Positions 47,351-57,647 of a stretch of DNA of 64,000 nt are shown in pieces; position 1 is the first letter of the stretch; each line of letters begins with the position of its first letter. Position numbers and translations under genes: made by a program. The stretch is from CAZHHH01 sp052400685 (GTDB lineage Bacteria; Bacteroidota; Bacteroidia; Bacteroidales; Marinilabiliaceae): NCBI GenBank assembly GCA_052400685.1, contig JBQTGJ010000006.1; one strand, 5' to 3'. Under the pieces are notes generated by a model. It saw only the letters and a program-made list of their open reading frames with translations, was not told the origin of the DNA and searched no databases.

Positions 47351-47866
47351 TTACCAGGCATGAATTTCGCCCCATTTACCATGTGCTCTGAGTACCTGCT
47401 CAATAACGTCGCGTGCACAACCAGTACCGCCATTTCTGTCACTGATATATTTGCACAACGACTTCACTTCCTCAACGGCATCAGCCGGACAAACAGGAAT
47501 ACCCACCGTTTGCATCACATGAAAATCGGGTAAATCGTCACCCATATACATAATATCTTCAGGACTCAAATTTCTTAAAGCCATCCATTCGTTCAGCTGC
47601 TCCATTTTATGTGATGCACCCATATAAATATCTTCAATACCCAAGGCCTGGTAACGTTTGCGTACCGACAGGGTATTACCACCCGTAATAATAGCAACAG
47701 GATAGCCCAATTTAACCGCTTTTTGAAGTGCAAATCCATCCTTAATATTGGCCGTACGCATGGGTTCACCGTTGGGATGCATAGGAATGGTATCACAACT
47801 CAACACACCATCTACATCGAAGGCAAAAGCCTTCACCATCATCAAATCTTCTTTAAAATTGGTCAT
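47351..47866 (-). CDS. kdsC: KdsC-like HAD phosphatase (KDO-8-phosphate phosphatase)
   Basis: A 171-residue HAD-family C0-type enzyme: DVDGVLSCD (motif I), IITGGNTLSVRKR (motif II), and YMGDDLPDFHVMQTVGIPVCPADAVEEV (motif IV). It removes phosphate from KDO-8-phosphate in LPS inner core synthesis. The second metal Asp of motif I (DVDGVLTDG in E. coli) is kept as a DVDGVLSCD variant. It is in a cluster with DUF2520 and UbiA genes. Confidence 0.85.
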   Translation of the reverse strand: MTNFKEDLMMVKAFAFDVDGVLSCDTIPMHPNGEPMRTANIKDGFALQKAVKLGYPVAIITGGNTLSVRKRYQALGIEDIYMGASHKMEQLNEWMALRNLSPEDIMYMGDDLPDFHVMQTVGIPVCPADAVEEVKSLCKYISDRNGGTGCARDVIEQVLRAHGKWGEIHAW

Positions 47867-47905
47867 AAAAATTGCATTTGTGCGAATTTACAGAAAAATA
47901 CGGAT

Positions 47906-48673
47906 CTATTCGTCACGTGTAGCTTGCATAATACTCTCAGACAATAATTGATAAATCTGATAAGATAAAGAGTCATCACCCAAAGCTGCCAAATGACTAT
48001 TTATCACTTCCTTGTCGAACCTGCTGGCTGGCCCTGTTTGCGCATATTTAGGCTTCATACTCAAAGCCTTTTGCGTGGTTTCGCGGATAAGCGGCGCCAA
48101 CAGATCAAAACTCAAACCTGCTTTAGAAAGCAATTCATCGGCTTGCACGTACAAATGATTTACAAAATTACAGGCAAAGACGGCACTCATGTGCAAAGCC
48201 TTGCGTTTCTCTTCATTAGATTTTTGCACATAATCGGAAATATCTTCAGCTAAAGCACGTAGCCGGCGACGTGCTACAGACAAGTTCCCTTCGACCAGCA
48301 ATGGCACCTCTCGAAAATTCAACACTTTATCCTTTGTAAATGTCTGAAACGGATAAAAAACGCCATATAAAGAAAACCGCGACAGCACATCCAGACTTAC
48401 ACTACCAGCAGTATGCGCTACAACGCCATTCACTTGGGGCATATTTGAAATCACATCGGCAATATGCCCATCGGTAACGGAAATAAGGTAAATATCGGCA
48501 TCGGTCCGCAATGCCAAGCAATCATTAGTAGCTTCAGCACCAACCATCCCGGCTAAAACATCAGCATTCGATATAGTACGACTAAAAATCTGCCAGATGG
48601 TATGTCCGGCATTTTTTATGGCTAAAGCTAAATGTGTAGCCACATTACCAGAACCTATAATAACAATATTCAT
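47906..48673 (-). CDS. Rossmann-fold and DUF2520 domain protein
   Basis: About 255 residues from Met at 48673 (MNIVIIGSGNVATHLALAIKNAGH), where the nucleotide-binding GxGxxA motif starts; an in-frame ATG at 48790 would add a non-homologous 39 residues. The C-terminal half is the helical DUF2520 domain (MSAVFACNFVNHLYVQADELLSKAGLSFDLLAPLIRET). It looks like a ketopantoate-reductase-type dehydrogenase of unknown substrate. It is the first gene of the cluster running to the S46 peptidase. Confidence 0.88.
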   Translation of the reverse strand: MNIVIIGSGNVATHLALAIKNAGHTIWQIFSRTISNADVLAGMVGAEATNDCLALRTDADIYLISVTDGHIADVISNMPQVNGVVAHTAGSVSLDVLSRFSLYGVFYPFQTFTKDKVLNFREVPLLVEGNLSVARRRLRALAEDISDYVQKSNEEKRKALHMSAVFACNFVNHLYVQADELLSKAGLSFDLLAPLIRETTQKALSMKPKYAQTGPASRFDKEVINSHLAALGDDSLSYQIYQLLSESIMQATRDE

Positions 48674-48749
48674 AGACCAAATAAAAAATGTCAAACAATA
48701 AATCAGCAATATCAAACGAACAAAATCTCTAAACAGAACATGCGTTATA

Positions 48750-48812
48750 AAATTCAACTTCTGCAATACGCTTACTCTCAAGATAATCATTTACACCAAA
48801 AAACTCATAATA
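48750..48812 (+). repeat. Palindromic intergenic element, copy 9 (decayed left half)
   Basis: AACTTCTGCAATACGCTTAC, then TCTCAAGATAATCATTTACACC, matches the left half of copies 3 and 6. The right-hand stem has decayed. Confidence 0.4.
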
Positions 48813-48915
48813 TCCATGCTGCGCTAAATTCAAAAACGCAGTTCTCTTATCTGCCAATGTTATTTTTAACAAGCACAAATTATTATGCCCCTCATTTTGA
48901 ATCCGGCGCTTTAAA

Positions 48916-50133
48916 TTACCGGTTATTATCAGAAGGATTACGTACGTCAATCTCCTTCTGCAAAATCCATTTACCCTTTTCAAATTTCAGGCCATCGTAT
49001 GTAAAATCAGGCCCATAGTACCTTCTGTCGTTCTGAAAAACAGGATCGGAAGGAGCCAAATGATCCATCACAATAATTTTCAACTTCGGATTGTAACGCA
49101 ACATCATATTTGCACGGATACTGTACTCAAAAACCAACCGTCGGCGAGTTTGTCGGTCATCCACAAATATTGGAGCACCAAACGACACACGATTGTTACC
49201 ACTCACCGAAATAATATCGACCACCCTGATTTTTGAAAACGCATCATTGGCATTATATCCCAAAAGAGTATAATAAGTCTTGCGCTTATAGTGTGTTTCA
49301 ACCAAATCATAATACACAGCTCCATACCACTTTGAGGCTGTAAGCGTCATCATTTCGGGCGAACGCAATTCAGATCTGTTGTCGTTTAATCTGCTAACTT
49401 TAAGAATATCTTTTTTAGGGTCGCGTACCACAACCCCACCATGAAAAACGTTGCGGCCATCGGAATATTCCACATTCCATGTCACAATTTTAAGAATCCC
49501 GTCCTTCGAAATTAATGTAGAAAGCTTTTCGAGTCCCGTAAACACAGACGAAAATAATGTGTGTTCAGAAAGCAGCGGTTGCAAACGGGTCCATATAGTC
49601 TCGCTCAGCTGATCCTTAACAGAATCGGCGGTCGCAGTTGTTAACTCGTCAAATAAAATCTTTAATTGAAGATCGGGAATATCAACAAACAGCCGTTGAC
49701 GATACTTAATTTGCAAAGGTATTATGTCCGTATCGTTAAAAAGGTGCCCGGAACTAATTATTTCCGGTTTTACAGGATGAAATGCCGCATCAATATCCCG
49801 ATTATAAATATAAACCGTTGAATCGCTTCGTAACAACAAACCCCATACAAGCCGCGAAGGACGATTCTGAAAGGGCATAACACCGGCAAACACCACTTTA
49901 CTGCTGTCATTTACCACAGGCAAAAAAGAAACAGAGCGACAGCTATCGCAAACATAAAATCCGGATTCCGATATAAGCGACTCTTTTAAACTATCGATAA
50001 ATGAAGGCCATTGATAGTCCTTTTGAGCGTCGTCGGCCATAGCGAAATGCGTCCATACTTGTTGAAATGACCCCGAAAAAAGATTCGTTGCAAGCATCAT
50101 TAACCACAAAGACAATAGAAATTTCCGATGCAT
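48916..50133 (-). CDS. Secreted protein of unknown function
   Basis: A 405-residue protein with a signal peptide (LLSLWLMMLATNLFS). The mature part is mixed alpha/beta with YVCDSCRSVSFLP near residue 60, a run of beta-rich segments with basic and aromatic residues (RDPKKDILKVSRLND, YDLVETHYKRKTYYTLLGYN), and a C-terminal KPGD-free acidic/basic tail. Similar hypothetical proteins occur in Bacteroidota. I see no domain that gives a function. Its position upstream of the DUF2520 cluster and downstream of purL is not informative. Confidence 0.65.
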   Translation of the reverse strand: MHRKFLLSLWLMMLATNLFSGSFQQVWTHFAMADDAQKDYQWPSFIDSLKESLISESGFYVCDSCRSVSFLPVVNDSSKVVFAGVMPFQNRPSRLVWGLLLRSDSTVYIYNRDIDAAFHPVKPEIISSGHLFNDTDIIPLQIKYRQRLFVDIPDLQLKILFDELTTATADSVKDQLSETIWTRLQPLLSEHTLFSSVFTGLEKLSTLISKDGILKIVTWNVEYSDGRNVFHGGVVVRDPKKDILKVSRLNDNRSELRSPEMMTLTASKWYGAVYYDLVETHYKRKTYYTLLGYNANDAFSKIRVVDIISVSGNNRVSFGAPIFVDDRQTRRRLVFEYSIRANMMLRYNPKLKIIVMDHLAPSDPVFQNDRRYYGPDFTYDGLKFEKGKWILQKEIDVRNPSDNNR

Positions 50134-50179
50134 AAAAGATATTTTGATTCGCTAAAAATAAGAAACCACGAGCACAAAT

Positions 50180-50222
50180 AAAAGAAAAGCCACAAAACAC
50201 CTGACGGTATACTTGTGGCTTA
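50180..50222 (-). terminator. Terminator of purL
   Basis: On the minus strand AGCCACAA (50213-50220) pairs with TTGTGGCT (50188-50195), followed by TTTTCTTTT. It lies 20 bp after the purL stop. Confidence 0.75.
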
Positions 50223-50241
50223 CTTTCAAAAAATACAAAAT

Positions 50242-53200
50242 TTATTTTTTAGCTTCAACCCATTTCCGGGCATTTACAAAAGCTTCGATCCAGGGAGATA
50301 CCTCATCATTTTTACGATCGGAAGGATAGCTTGCCCATTGCCATGGGAAAACAGAACGCTCCAAATGCGGCATCATAGCCAGATGACGTCCATCGTGTGA
50401 ACAAATAGCCGCCGTATTAAAATCACTACCATTGGGATTTCCGGGATAACCGGCATTACTATAGACGCCTGCAATGTTAAGCTCATCCTGCTTCATCCCG
50501 AAGCTGAATTTACCTTCGCCATGGGCCACCCAAACACCGAGCCTGCTGCCAGCCAAAGACTTAAGCATAACCGAATTATTCTCACAGATATCTACATTCA
50601 AAAATATAGATTCAAACTTATGTGAGTCGTTGTGCAACATCCTGACCTTAGATGCTTTATCAGGATACACCAAACCCAATTCGACCATTAACTGACAGCC
50701 ATTACAGACACCAAGACTAAGGGTGTTTTCGCGTTTATAAAAACCATCAAGTGCGGCTTTGGCCTTTTCATTATAAAGAAAAGCACCGGCCCATCCTTTG
50801 GCCGAGCCTAAAACGTCGGAATTAGAAAATCCGCCTACAAAAACAATAAAATCAACATCTGTTAAATCTTCACGACCGGTAATGAGGTCAGTCATGTGAA
50901 CATCTTTAACATCAAAACCAGCCAGATACATAGAATAGGCCATTTCGCGATCGCCATTAACCCCCTTTTCTCGAATGATGGCAGCTTTTGCTTTACGATT
51001 CACAGCATCGTGGCTCAACCCAAGAGAAGTCAAAGAACCTTTGAATGTTTTGGGAAAATCAAATTTCAACGCATGTTGCTTATAATTTTCAAAACGGGCT
51101 TTCGCCAGCTTTTCTCCGCATTGACGACGATCGAGATAATAAGAGGTACGAAACCAGTCGTCACGCAGTGTGTCGATATCCAAAACCAAGTCAGCTCCTT
51201 TGCCTGTAAAAGTAACTGTTCGTTCTTTTACAGGAGTCCCGATAACAGAAAATACCATATCGAATTCCTCAAGTACCGACGACACCGCTGCCAAATCAGC
51301 CACCTGAATTATAACACCCGGATTTTCGGAGAATAATATTTTAACAGGATCATCAATATTAAATTCAGACAAATCGATATTTAAACCATACGAAGTATTG
51401 GCGAAACACATTTCAAGTAAAGCCGTAACCAACCCACCTGCCGAAATATCGTGACCAGCCAGAATTAATCCCTTAGACACCAATTCCTGAATGGCAGCAA
51501 AACCATCGATAAAATAGTCGATATTCTTAATAGTAGGCGTTTCGTTGCCAACCTGATTCAAAATCTGGGCAAACGAACTGCCTCCCAATTTAAAGTCATC
51601 GAACGATAAATCAATATGAATTAAACTGGTTTTCACCTCCTTCACCAAAACAGGCTCTACCACGCGCCGGACATCGGCAACTTCGCCTACCGAACTAACA
51701 ATCACCGTGCCCGGCGAAAAGACCTGATCGCCATCCTTGTATTTCTGTGTCATGGAAAGAGAATCTTTACCTGTTGGCACATTAATACCCAAATCACAAA
51801 CAAAGTCGCTCAATGCCTCTACAGCGGCATACAAACGAGCATCTTCGCCACTGTTTTTTGATGGCCACATCCAGTTAGCACTCAAACTGATGCCTTTTAG
51901 ACCATGAGTAAGAGGCGCCCAAACAATATTGGTAAGCGCTTCGGCAACCGATAACACCGAACCGGCAGCAGGATCAATCAATGCCGCTGCAGGCGCATGC
52001 CCGATGGAGGTAGCCACCCCCTTTATGCCACGATAATCAAGAGCCGTAACCCCCAAATCATTCAATGGCAGCTGAAGTTCGCCGGCACATTGTTGCTTAG
52101 CCACTCGTCCTGTAACCGAACGGTCTACTTTATTGGTAAGCCAATCCTTGCAAGCAACAGCTTCAAGCTGCAGAACATGACTTATATATTCTTTAATTTG
52201 ACTGGCATCGTATTTCAAATCAGCAAAAGAAGATGGCACAGTCGTATCGGTTAACACTGTTTTCGGTGGATTTCCGAACATATCAGACAACTGCCAGTTA
52301 ATGGGAGCATTGCCTTTCTCATCCTCAAATTTAAGGTTCATATCGCCCGTAGTTTCGCCCACCACATACATGGGAGCACGCTCACGTTCGGCCACACGGC
52401 GCAAATCCTCAATATCCTTCTCGTGCAACACCAATCCCATACGTTCCTGCGACTCATTACCAACAATTTCGCGAGCCGAAAGGGTTGGATCACCAATGGG
52501 CAATTTGTCGAGATGAATGGTTCCTCCGGTTGTTTCAACCAATTCCGAAAGACAATTAAGATGCCCGCCTGCACCATGATCATGAATGGAAACAACCGGG
52601 TTTTCATCCTGTTCAACCATAGCCCGTATGGCATTCATAGCTCTCTTCTGCATTTCAGGATTTGAACGTTGAACCGCATTAAGCTCTATGGCATTTTCAT
52701 ATTCGCCGGTAGCTACCGAAGAGACAGCACCACCGCCCATTCCGATGCGGTAATTATCACCACCCAGTACCACTACTTTATCGCCCTTTTTGGGATCGTC
52801 CTTAAGACTATCACTTTTGCGGGCATATCCGATACCTCCGGCCATCATAATAACCTTATCGAAGGCAAATTTCTTTTGCTCCTCAACATGTTCAAAAGTG
52901 AACAAAGAACCACAAATCAGCGGCTGCCCGAACTTATTGCCAAAATCGCTGGCACCATTGGAAGCTTTAATCAAAATTTGTTCCGGTGTTTGGTAAAGCC
53001 ATGGTCGTTCAGGGATATTTTCCTCCCACTTACGACCACCTTCAGGTCGAGGATAACTGGTCATATAAACAGCGGTTCCGGCCAATGGCAGTGACCCTTT
53101 GCCTCCGGCCAACCGATCACGGATTTCGCCCCCTGTTCCCGTGGCGGCGCCATTAAAAGGTTCGACGGTAGTAGGAAAATTGTGTGTCTCAGCTTTAAGC

Positions 53201-53928
53201 GAGATTACAGAATCAATTACTTTTTCCTGAAAGAAATCCGGTTTATCCTGCGTTTTGGGTGCAAACTGAATCATTTGCGGTCCTTCAACAAAAGCCACAT
53301 TATCTTTGTAGGCTGACACCAGCAAATTAGGATTTACTTCGGAAGTGCGTTTTATCAATTTAAAAAGAGTACTGGGCTTTTCCTCGCCATCAATAACAAA
53401 ATACCCGTTAAATATTTTATGCCGGCAATGCTCTGAGTTCACCTGCGAAAAGCCAAACACTTCGCTATCGGTCAATTTACGGCCCAAACAGGCTCCCAAA
53501 TCATTCAAATAATTGACCTCATCCGCACTTAACGCCAACCCCTCTTTTTTATTGTATTGCGCAATATCATCAATATAAACGATGGCGTCCGGCTGCTTGT
53601 TAATAGTGAAAACATTCTGCCCCATCCCTTTATATAAACGTTGCAACATAGAATCGAAAGAAGCCTTTTCATCAGCTACCTTAAAAAACTCTTCAATACG
53701 AAGAATGCCGTGAATTCCCATATTTTGGGTAATTTCGACGGCATTGGTACTCCAAGGGGTAATCATCTCACGACGCGGCCCGACAAAAAAGCCTTCCAAA
53801 TTTTCGGCTTTCATCATTTTGGCGCCACTAAAGAGCCATTCCAATTTTTTAATATCCGTATCAGGCAACTGCGATTTAACATGCACTGCCACTATCTGAT
53901 TGGAGTCACCCCCGAAAAAAAGAACCAT
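50242..53928 (-). CDS. purL: Phosphoribosylformylglycinamidine synthase, single-chain
   Basis: A 1228-residue large-type FGAM synthase for the fourth step of purine synthesis. N-terminal PurS-like region, two AIRS-type ATP-binding halves (SLKAETHNFPTTVEPFNGAATGTGGEIRD; VSIHDHGAGGHLNCLSELVETTGG; HDISAGGLVTALLEMCF), and a C-terminal class I glutamine amidotransferase with nucleophile Cys in GVCNGCQLMVELG and His/Glu in MPHLERSVFPWQW. It is the one-chain PurL, so no separate PurQ or PurS is needed. Confidence 0.96.
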   Translation of the reverse strand: MVLFFGGDSNQIVAVHVKSQLPDTDIKKLEWLFSGAKMMKAENLEGFFVGPRREMITPWSTNAVEITQNMGIHGILRIEEFFKVADEKASFDSMLQRLYKGMGQNVFTINKQPDAIVYIDDIAQYNKKEGLALSADEVNYLNDLGACLGRKLTDSEVFGFSQVNSEHCRHKIFNGYFVIDGEEKPSTLFKLIKRTSEVNPNLLVSAYKDNVAFVEGPQMIQFAPKTQDKPDFFQEKVIDSVISLKAETHNFPTTVEPFNGAATGTGGEIRDRLAGGKGSLPLAGTAVYMTSYPRPEGGRKWEENIPERPWLYQTPEQILIKASNGASDFGNKFGQPLICGSLFTFEHVEEQKKFAFDKVIMMAGGIGYARKSDSLKDDPKKGDKVVVLGGDNYRIGMGGGAVSSVATGEYENAIELNAVQRSNPEMQKRAMNAIRAMVEQDENPVVSIHDHGAGGHLNCLSELVETTGGTIHLDKLPIGDPTLSAREIVGNESQERMGLVLHEKDIEDLRRVAERERAPMYVVGETTGDMNLKFEDEKGNAPINWQLSDMFGNPPKTVLTDTTVPSSFADLKYDASQIKEYISHVLQLEAVACKDWLTNKVDRSVTGRVAKQQCAGELQLPLNDLGVTALDYRGIKGVATSIGHAPAAALIDPAAGSVLSVAEALTNIVWAPLTHGLKGISLSANWMWPSKNSGEDARLYAAVEALSDFVCDLGINVPTGKDSLSMTQKYKDGDQVFSPGTVIVSSVGEVADVRRVVEPVLVKEVKTSLIHIDLSFDDFKLGGSSFAQILNQVGNETPTIKNIDYFIDGFAAIQELVSKGLILAGHDISAGGLVTALLEMCFANTSYGLNIDLSEFNIDDPVKILFSENPGVIIQVADLAAVSSVLEEFDMVFSVIGTPVKERTVTFTGKGADLVLDIDTLRDDWFRTSYYLDRRQCGEKLAKARFENYKQHALKFDFPKTFKGSLTSLGLSHDAVNRKAKAAIIREKGVNGDREMAYSMYLAGFDVKDVHMTDLITGREDLTDVDFIVFVGGFSNSDVLGSAKGWAGAFLYNEKAKAALDGFYKRENTLSLGVCNGCQLMVELGLVYPDKASKVRMLHNDSHKFESIFLNVDICENNSVMLKSLAGSRLGVWVAHGEGKFSFGMKQDELNIAGVYSNAGYPGNPNGSDFNTAAICSHDGRHLAMMPHLERSVFPWQWASYPSDRKNDEVSPWIEAFVNARKWVEAKK

Positions 53929-53968
53929 GAATAAATATTTAGGAGTTATGCACTTAAGAATTTTGTTG

Positions 53969-53976
53969 CAAATTTA
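53969..53976 (-). promoter_or_regulatory. Predicted -7 box of purL (TAAATTTG)
   Basis: Minus-strand TAAATTTG fits TAnnTTTG and lies 41 bp before the purL ATG. The 53977-54233 stretch otherwise holds only the galT terminator. Confidence 0.45.
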
Positions 53977-54037
53977 ATGAAATGCCGCATGTGAGCCAAT
54001 AAAATGAAACGAAAACCGAAATTAAAAAATTAAGCCA

Positions 54038-54080
54038 ACAAAAAACCGGGCGTTGTGATGAAACAACAAAACCCGGTTTG
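54038..54080 (-). terminator. Terminator of the galKT operon
   Basis: Minus strand: AAACCGGG (54072-54079) and CCCGGTTT (54043-54050) form an 8-bp perfect stem, followed by TTTTGTTGG. It lies about 155 bp past the galT stop, upstream of purL. Confidence 0.7.
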
Positions 54081-54233
54081 ATAAAAAAATTAGGTCTATC
54101 CAACCATGAAGAGCTCTCTCTAGAACAAAGGCCAGAATGAGGTCAGCGTAACACAGCTAGCGTCATTTTGGTAAAAGTCTTCCTATGAATAAACTATCAC
54201 ATCATTAATAAAATAAGCCAAAAATAGCTGTCA

Positions 54234-55286
54234 TTATTTGGTCGCCTTCTTAAAATGAATATCAGACAAAGCACGCAAACGACTGGCACTGGTTTCGGGT
54301 GTAATATCCCGTTGCGGAGTCGCCAACATTTCGTAACCCACCATAAACTTTTTAACGGTAGCCGAACGTAACAGCGGCGGATAAAAGTGCATATGGAAAT
54401 GCCATTCCGGGTGATCCTCTCCATCTGTTGGTGCCTGGTGAATCCCGGCTGAATAAGGAAAAGAGACTTCAAAAAGGTTATCATAACGAATGGTTAACTG
54501 ACGATAAGCGTCTGCCAGGTCCTCCTTTTCGGCATCAGTAAACAGCGACAAATCAGCGACCGCCCGCTTGCTCACAATCATAGCTTCAAAAGGCCACACA
54601 GCCCAATAAGGCGAAAGCACAACAAAGTTTTCATTCTGATAAATAAGCCGATCTTTCTTCTCCAGCTCTTTTTTCAGATAATCGCCCAGCAACGTACGAT
54701 TATACTTTTGTAAATAAGCCAGTTGACGCACTTGCTCTTTCATGGGTTCAACAGGAATAGAACGGCTTGACCAAATTTGTCCGTGTGGATGCGGATTGCT
54801 ACACCCCATCACAGCCCCTTTATTCTCAAATATCTGGACGTAATTTACAAAATCATGACGGCCCAGTTCGGTGTATTCCTTCTGCCAGACGTCCACCACG
54901 CCACGCACAGCCTCCTGCGTCATTTCCGGAATTGTAAGATCGTGACGGGGTGAAAAACAGATCACTTTACAGATACCCTGTTCACTTTCGGCACGAAACA
55001 ACTCATCGTCGCCATCCTTTCCCAAGGGTGTATCGGTAAGAAGCGCCGAAAAATCGTTGGTAAAAACATATGTTCCGGTATATTGAGGATTGTTTTCGCC
55101 GCCAATGCGCTCATTTCCGGGACACAAATAACACTTCTCGTCATACTGAGGGCGCTCTGTCTGCTGCCCTTTTTCCACTTGTCCCTGCCAGGGCCGTTTG
55201 GCCCGGTGAGGAGACACCAGCACCCAGTCACCTGTGAGGGCATTAAAACGCCGGTGTGGATGCTCTTCCATATTAAATTTCACCAT
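54234..55286 (-). CDS. galT: Galactose-1-phosphate uridylyltransferase
   Basis: A 350-residue Leloir enzyme: HRRFNALTGDWVLVSPHRAKRPWQGQ, LCPGNERIGG (zinc-site Cys in family), GCSNPHPHGQIWSS with catalytic HPHGQ, and WHFHMHFYPPLLRS. It exchanges UMP between UDP-glucose and galactose-1-phosphate. It follows galK by 48 bp. Confidence 0.96.
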   Translation of the reverse strand: MVKFNMEEHPHRRFNALTGDWVLVSPHRAKRPWQGQVEKGQQTERPQYDEKCYLCPGNERIGGENNPQYTGTYVFTNDFSALLTDTPLGKDGDDELFRAESEQGICKVICFSPRHDLTIPEMTQEAVRGVVDVWQKEYTELGRHDFVNYVQIFENKGAVMGCSNPHPHGQIWSSRSIPVEPMKEQVRQLAYLQKYNRTLLGDYLKKELEKKDRLIYQNENFVVLSPYWAVWPFEAMIVSKRAVADLSLFTDAEKEDLADAYRQLTIRYDNLFEVSFPYSAGIHQAPTDGEDHPEWHFHMHFYPPLLRSATVKKFMVGYEMLATPQRDITPETSASRLRALSDIHFKKATK

Positions 55287-55334
55287 AACATCTACAATCT
55301 AAATCAAATAATTATCTGACAAAAAACGTCCGAA

Positions 55335-56495
55335 TTACTCCAACTGCCGGGCACCATCACCTACATCAGCAATGTAGAAATCGGGTTTCAGACCTGTACG
55401 AGCTTCATATGCAGGGCCCACCGTCTCAATAAAATTATCCACGGCGCTATCCTTAACAATACTCACAGTACAACCACCAAAACCAGCCCCGGTCATACGT
55501 GAACCAATCACACCTTCCACCCTCCACGCTTCTTCAACCAAAGCATCCAGCTCAGATCCGGTAACCTCATAATCATCGCGCAATGACACGTGCGAACCAT
55601 TCATTAATTGTCCCAATTCAGCCAGATTATTCTTTGACAAAGCCTTCATGGCATCCAGTACCCGTTGATTTTCGGTAATGACGTGGCGCGCGCGTCGTAA
55701 CAATACCTCATCAGACAATCGGGCATATATCTTATTAAAAGTATCAAAATCGATGTCGCTCAACGAATTATATTTGCCTTCAAGATTCATTTCTTCCAGT
55801 GCCTTTTCACATTCAGAGCGACGCTCATTGTATTTCGAATCGGCCAATCCACGTCGCTTATTGGTGTTTGCAATGACTATTTTGTAACCATCCAGTTTCA
55901 AAGGCACCTCACTAAATTTCAACGTATCACATTTTAGAGCCAATGCATGATTCGCTTTACCCATGCCGACAGCAAACTGATCCATGATGCCACAGTTAAC
56001 ACCGACAAATTGGTTTTCAGCCATTTGAGACATCTTAACCAATTCCAGCATTGGAAGTTTTCCGCCGAACAAATTGTTAATCATCACCGATGTAACCAAT
56101 TCAATGGATGCAGATGAAGATAATCCGGCGCCATTAGGGATATTACCACTATATAACAAATCGAGACCAGTGACGTCAATTCCAATTTTTGAAAACTGCT
56201 CAATGACGCCCAATGGATAATTCACCCACGCATCATTGGGTTGTTTCTTTTTTAGATCCTGAATGGCAATATCAACTTTCAGTTCAAGATTGGTGCTGGC
56301 AAATTTCACCGTTTGATTATCAGTCTTACGCACTAACAAATACGTACCATAACTTAATGCGCACGGAAAAACGTATCCGCCATTATAGTCGGTATGTTCG
56401 CCGATCAAATTAACCCTTCCGGGAGAAAAAAACACGGCTTCGGGAGCCTGTCCGTACAACTCTGAAAACTTAGCTTTTAATGCTGTTAAATCCAT
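55335..56495 (-). CDS. galK: Galactokinase
   Basis: A 386-residue GHMP kinase: GRVNLIGEHTDYNGGYVFPCAL (galactokinase signature), SGNIPNGAGLSSSASIELV (ATP loop), CGIMDQFAVGMGK, and MTGAGFGGCTVSIV. It phosphorylates galactose, feeding galT. It has a predicted promoter and a direct-repeat box upstream. Confidence 0.96.
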   Translation of the reverse strand: MDLTALKAKFSELYGQAPEAVFFSPGRVNLIGEHTDYNGGYVFPCALSYGTYLLVRKTDNQTVKFASTNLELKVDIAIQDLKKKQPNDAWVNYPLGVIEQFSKIGIDVTGLDLLYSGNIPNGAGLSSSASIELVTSVMINNLFGGKLPMLELVKMSQMAENQFVGVNCGIMDQFAVGMGKANHALALKCDTLKFSEVPLKLDGYKIVIANTNKRRGLADSKYNERRSECEKALEEMNLEGKYNSLSDIDFDTFNKIYARLSDEVLLRRARHVITENQRVLDAMKALSKNNLAELGQLMNGSHVSLRDDYEVTGSELDALVEEAWRVEGVIGSRMTGAGFGGCTVSIVKDSAVDNFIETVGPAYEARTGLKPDFYIADVGDGARQLE

Positions 56496-56513
56496 AAATA
56501 TAATTTTAAAACA

Positions 56514-56540
56514 ACTGGTAGGTACTGGTAGGCAAAATTA
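56514..56540 (-). promoter_or_regulatory. galK promoter with two direct CCTACCAGT boxes, possible operator
   Basis: Minus strand: TAATTTTG (56533-56540) fits TAnnTTTG. Directly downstream are two copies of CCTACCAGT (56524-56532 and 56514-56522) at a 10-bp period, where the transcription start should be. Two half-sites one helical turn apart at the start point are what a repressor site would look like; the GntR regulator next door is the obvious candidate binder. Confidence 0.45.
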
Positions 56541-56579
56541 AAAATTATTTTAATTAAAATCAGAAAATTAAAACAAAAA

Positions 56580-57590
56580 TTAAATTCCACGCATAATTTC
56601 AGAAAAGAGTTGATAGGATGCCATTCTCGCCTGTGGATCAAACACATTGGTAACCACCATTAACTCATCGGCGTTGGTTTGACTCAAAAAATCCTGAACC
56701 GAATGATGCACCTCTTCTTTTGTCCCCACAAAAGCATACTTCAACATATTCTTCATCAACGGATGCCCGGCCAGAGTGCGAAGCTCGTCGGTCATTTCTA
56801 CACCCGGTTGCATTGGTGTTGAAACCCCACTGAGGACATTAAAGAACATCTTAATCAGCGAAGAGAATTCTTTTTCAGCCTCAGCCTTTGTTTCTGCTAC
56901 AATCACATTAATACCGGCAATAACGTAAGGATGCGCAAGTTCTGGCGAAGGTTGAAAGTTGGTTCGGTAAATATCGAGAGCGTCAAAAAGTTTTTCACCG
57001 GCAAAATGGCTGGCAAAAGCGTAAGGTAATCCTTTCCTCGCCGCAAGATGAGCGCTATCGGTACTGGATCCGAGTATAAACAAAGGCACCTCAACCCCTT
57101 CGGCCATGACAGCCCGTATTGGTGCATGCCTGTTTGCAGATGAAAAATAACGCTGAATTTTCTCAACCTCTTCAGGAAATTGAAATACGGCCTGCATACG
57201 ATCGGAACGTATGGCACGAGCCGTCGCCTGATCAGTACCAGGAGCACGCCCAAGCCCCAAATCAATACGTTGAGGATATAAAGTGGCCAGGGTTCCAAAT
57301 TGCTCAGCAACGATTAAAGGCGAATGATTTGGTAACATAACCCCACCCGATCCGACTCTTATTTTGTTGGTGCCACCGGCAATATGGCCAATCAGCACGG
57401 GCGTTGCCGAGCATGCCAAACTTGCTGCATTGTGGTGCTCGGCCAGCCAGAAACGATAATACCCCAGTTTCTCAGCCTCTTGCGCAAGTAACAAGCTATT
57501 TCGATAGACATCGACAGGCGTAAGACCTTCCGAAATCACATCCAGTTCCAATATTGAATACCGGGTCTCTTTTAAACACTTAGTCATCAT
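56580..57590 (-). CDS. LLM class flavin-dependent oxidoreductase (luciferase-like)
   Basis: About 336 residues from MMTKCLKETRYSILELDVISEG; an ATG at 57602 would add MEVF. Luciferase-like TIM barrel: AEKLGYYRFWLAEHHNAASLACSATPVLIGHIAG, IRVGSGGVMLPNHSPLIVAEQFGTLATLYPQRIDLGLGRAPGTD, and FVGTKEEVHHSVQDFL. This is the MsnO8-like single-component group common in bacteria, with no known substrate. It lies between galK and the GntR regulator on the same strand. Confidence 0.9.
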   Translation of the reverse strand: MMTKCLKETRYSILELDVISEGLTPVDVYRNSLLLAQEAEKLGYYRFWLAEHHNAASLACSATPVLIGHIAGGTNKIRVGSGGVMLPNHSPLIVAEQFGTLATLYPQRIDLGLGRAPGTDQATARAIRSDRMQAVFQFPEEVEKIQRYFSSANRHAPIRAVMAEGVEVPLFILGSSTDSAHLAARKGLPYAFASHFAGEKLFDALDIYRTNFQPSPELAHPYVIAGINVIVAETKAEAEKEFSSLIKMFFNVLSGVSTPMQPGVEMTDELRTLAGHPLMKNMLKYAFVGTKEEVHHSVQDFLSQTNADELMVVTNVFDPQARMASYQLFSEIMRGI

Positions 57591-57647
57591 AAAAACCTCC
57601 ATTTTGAACCAAACAACCAGACCTGACTAAAGTTTTGATTGCAACTG

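Noticed and set aside
52338..52634. Frames opposite or shifted within purL, such as a 98-residue minus frame
   Set aside because: Shadows of purL; the purL frame has full family motifs.
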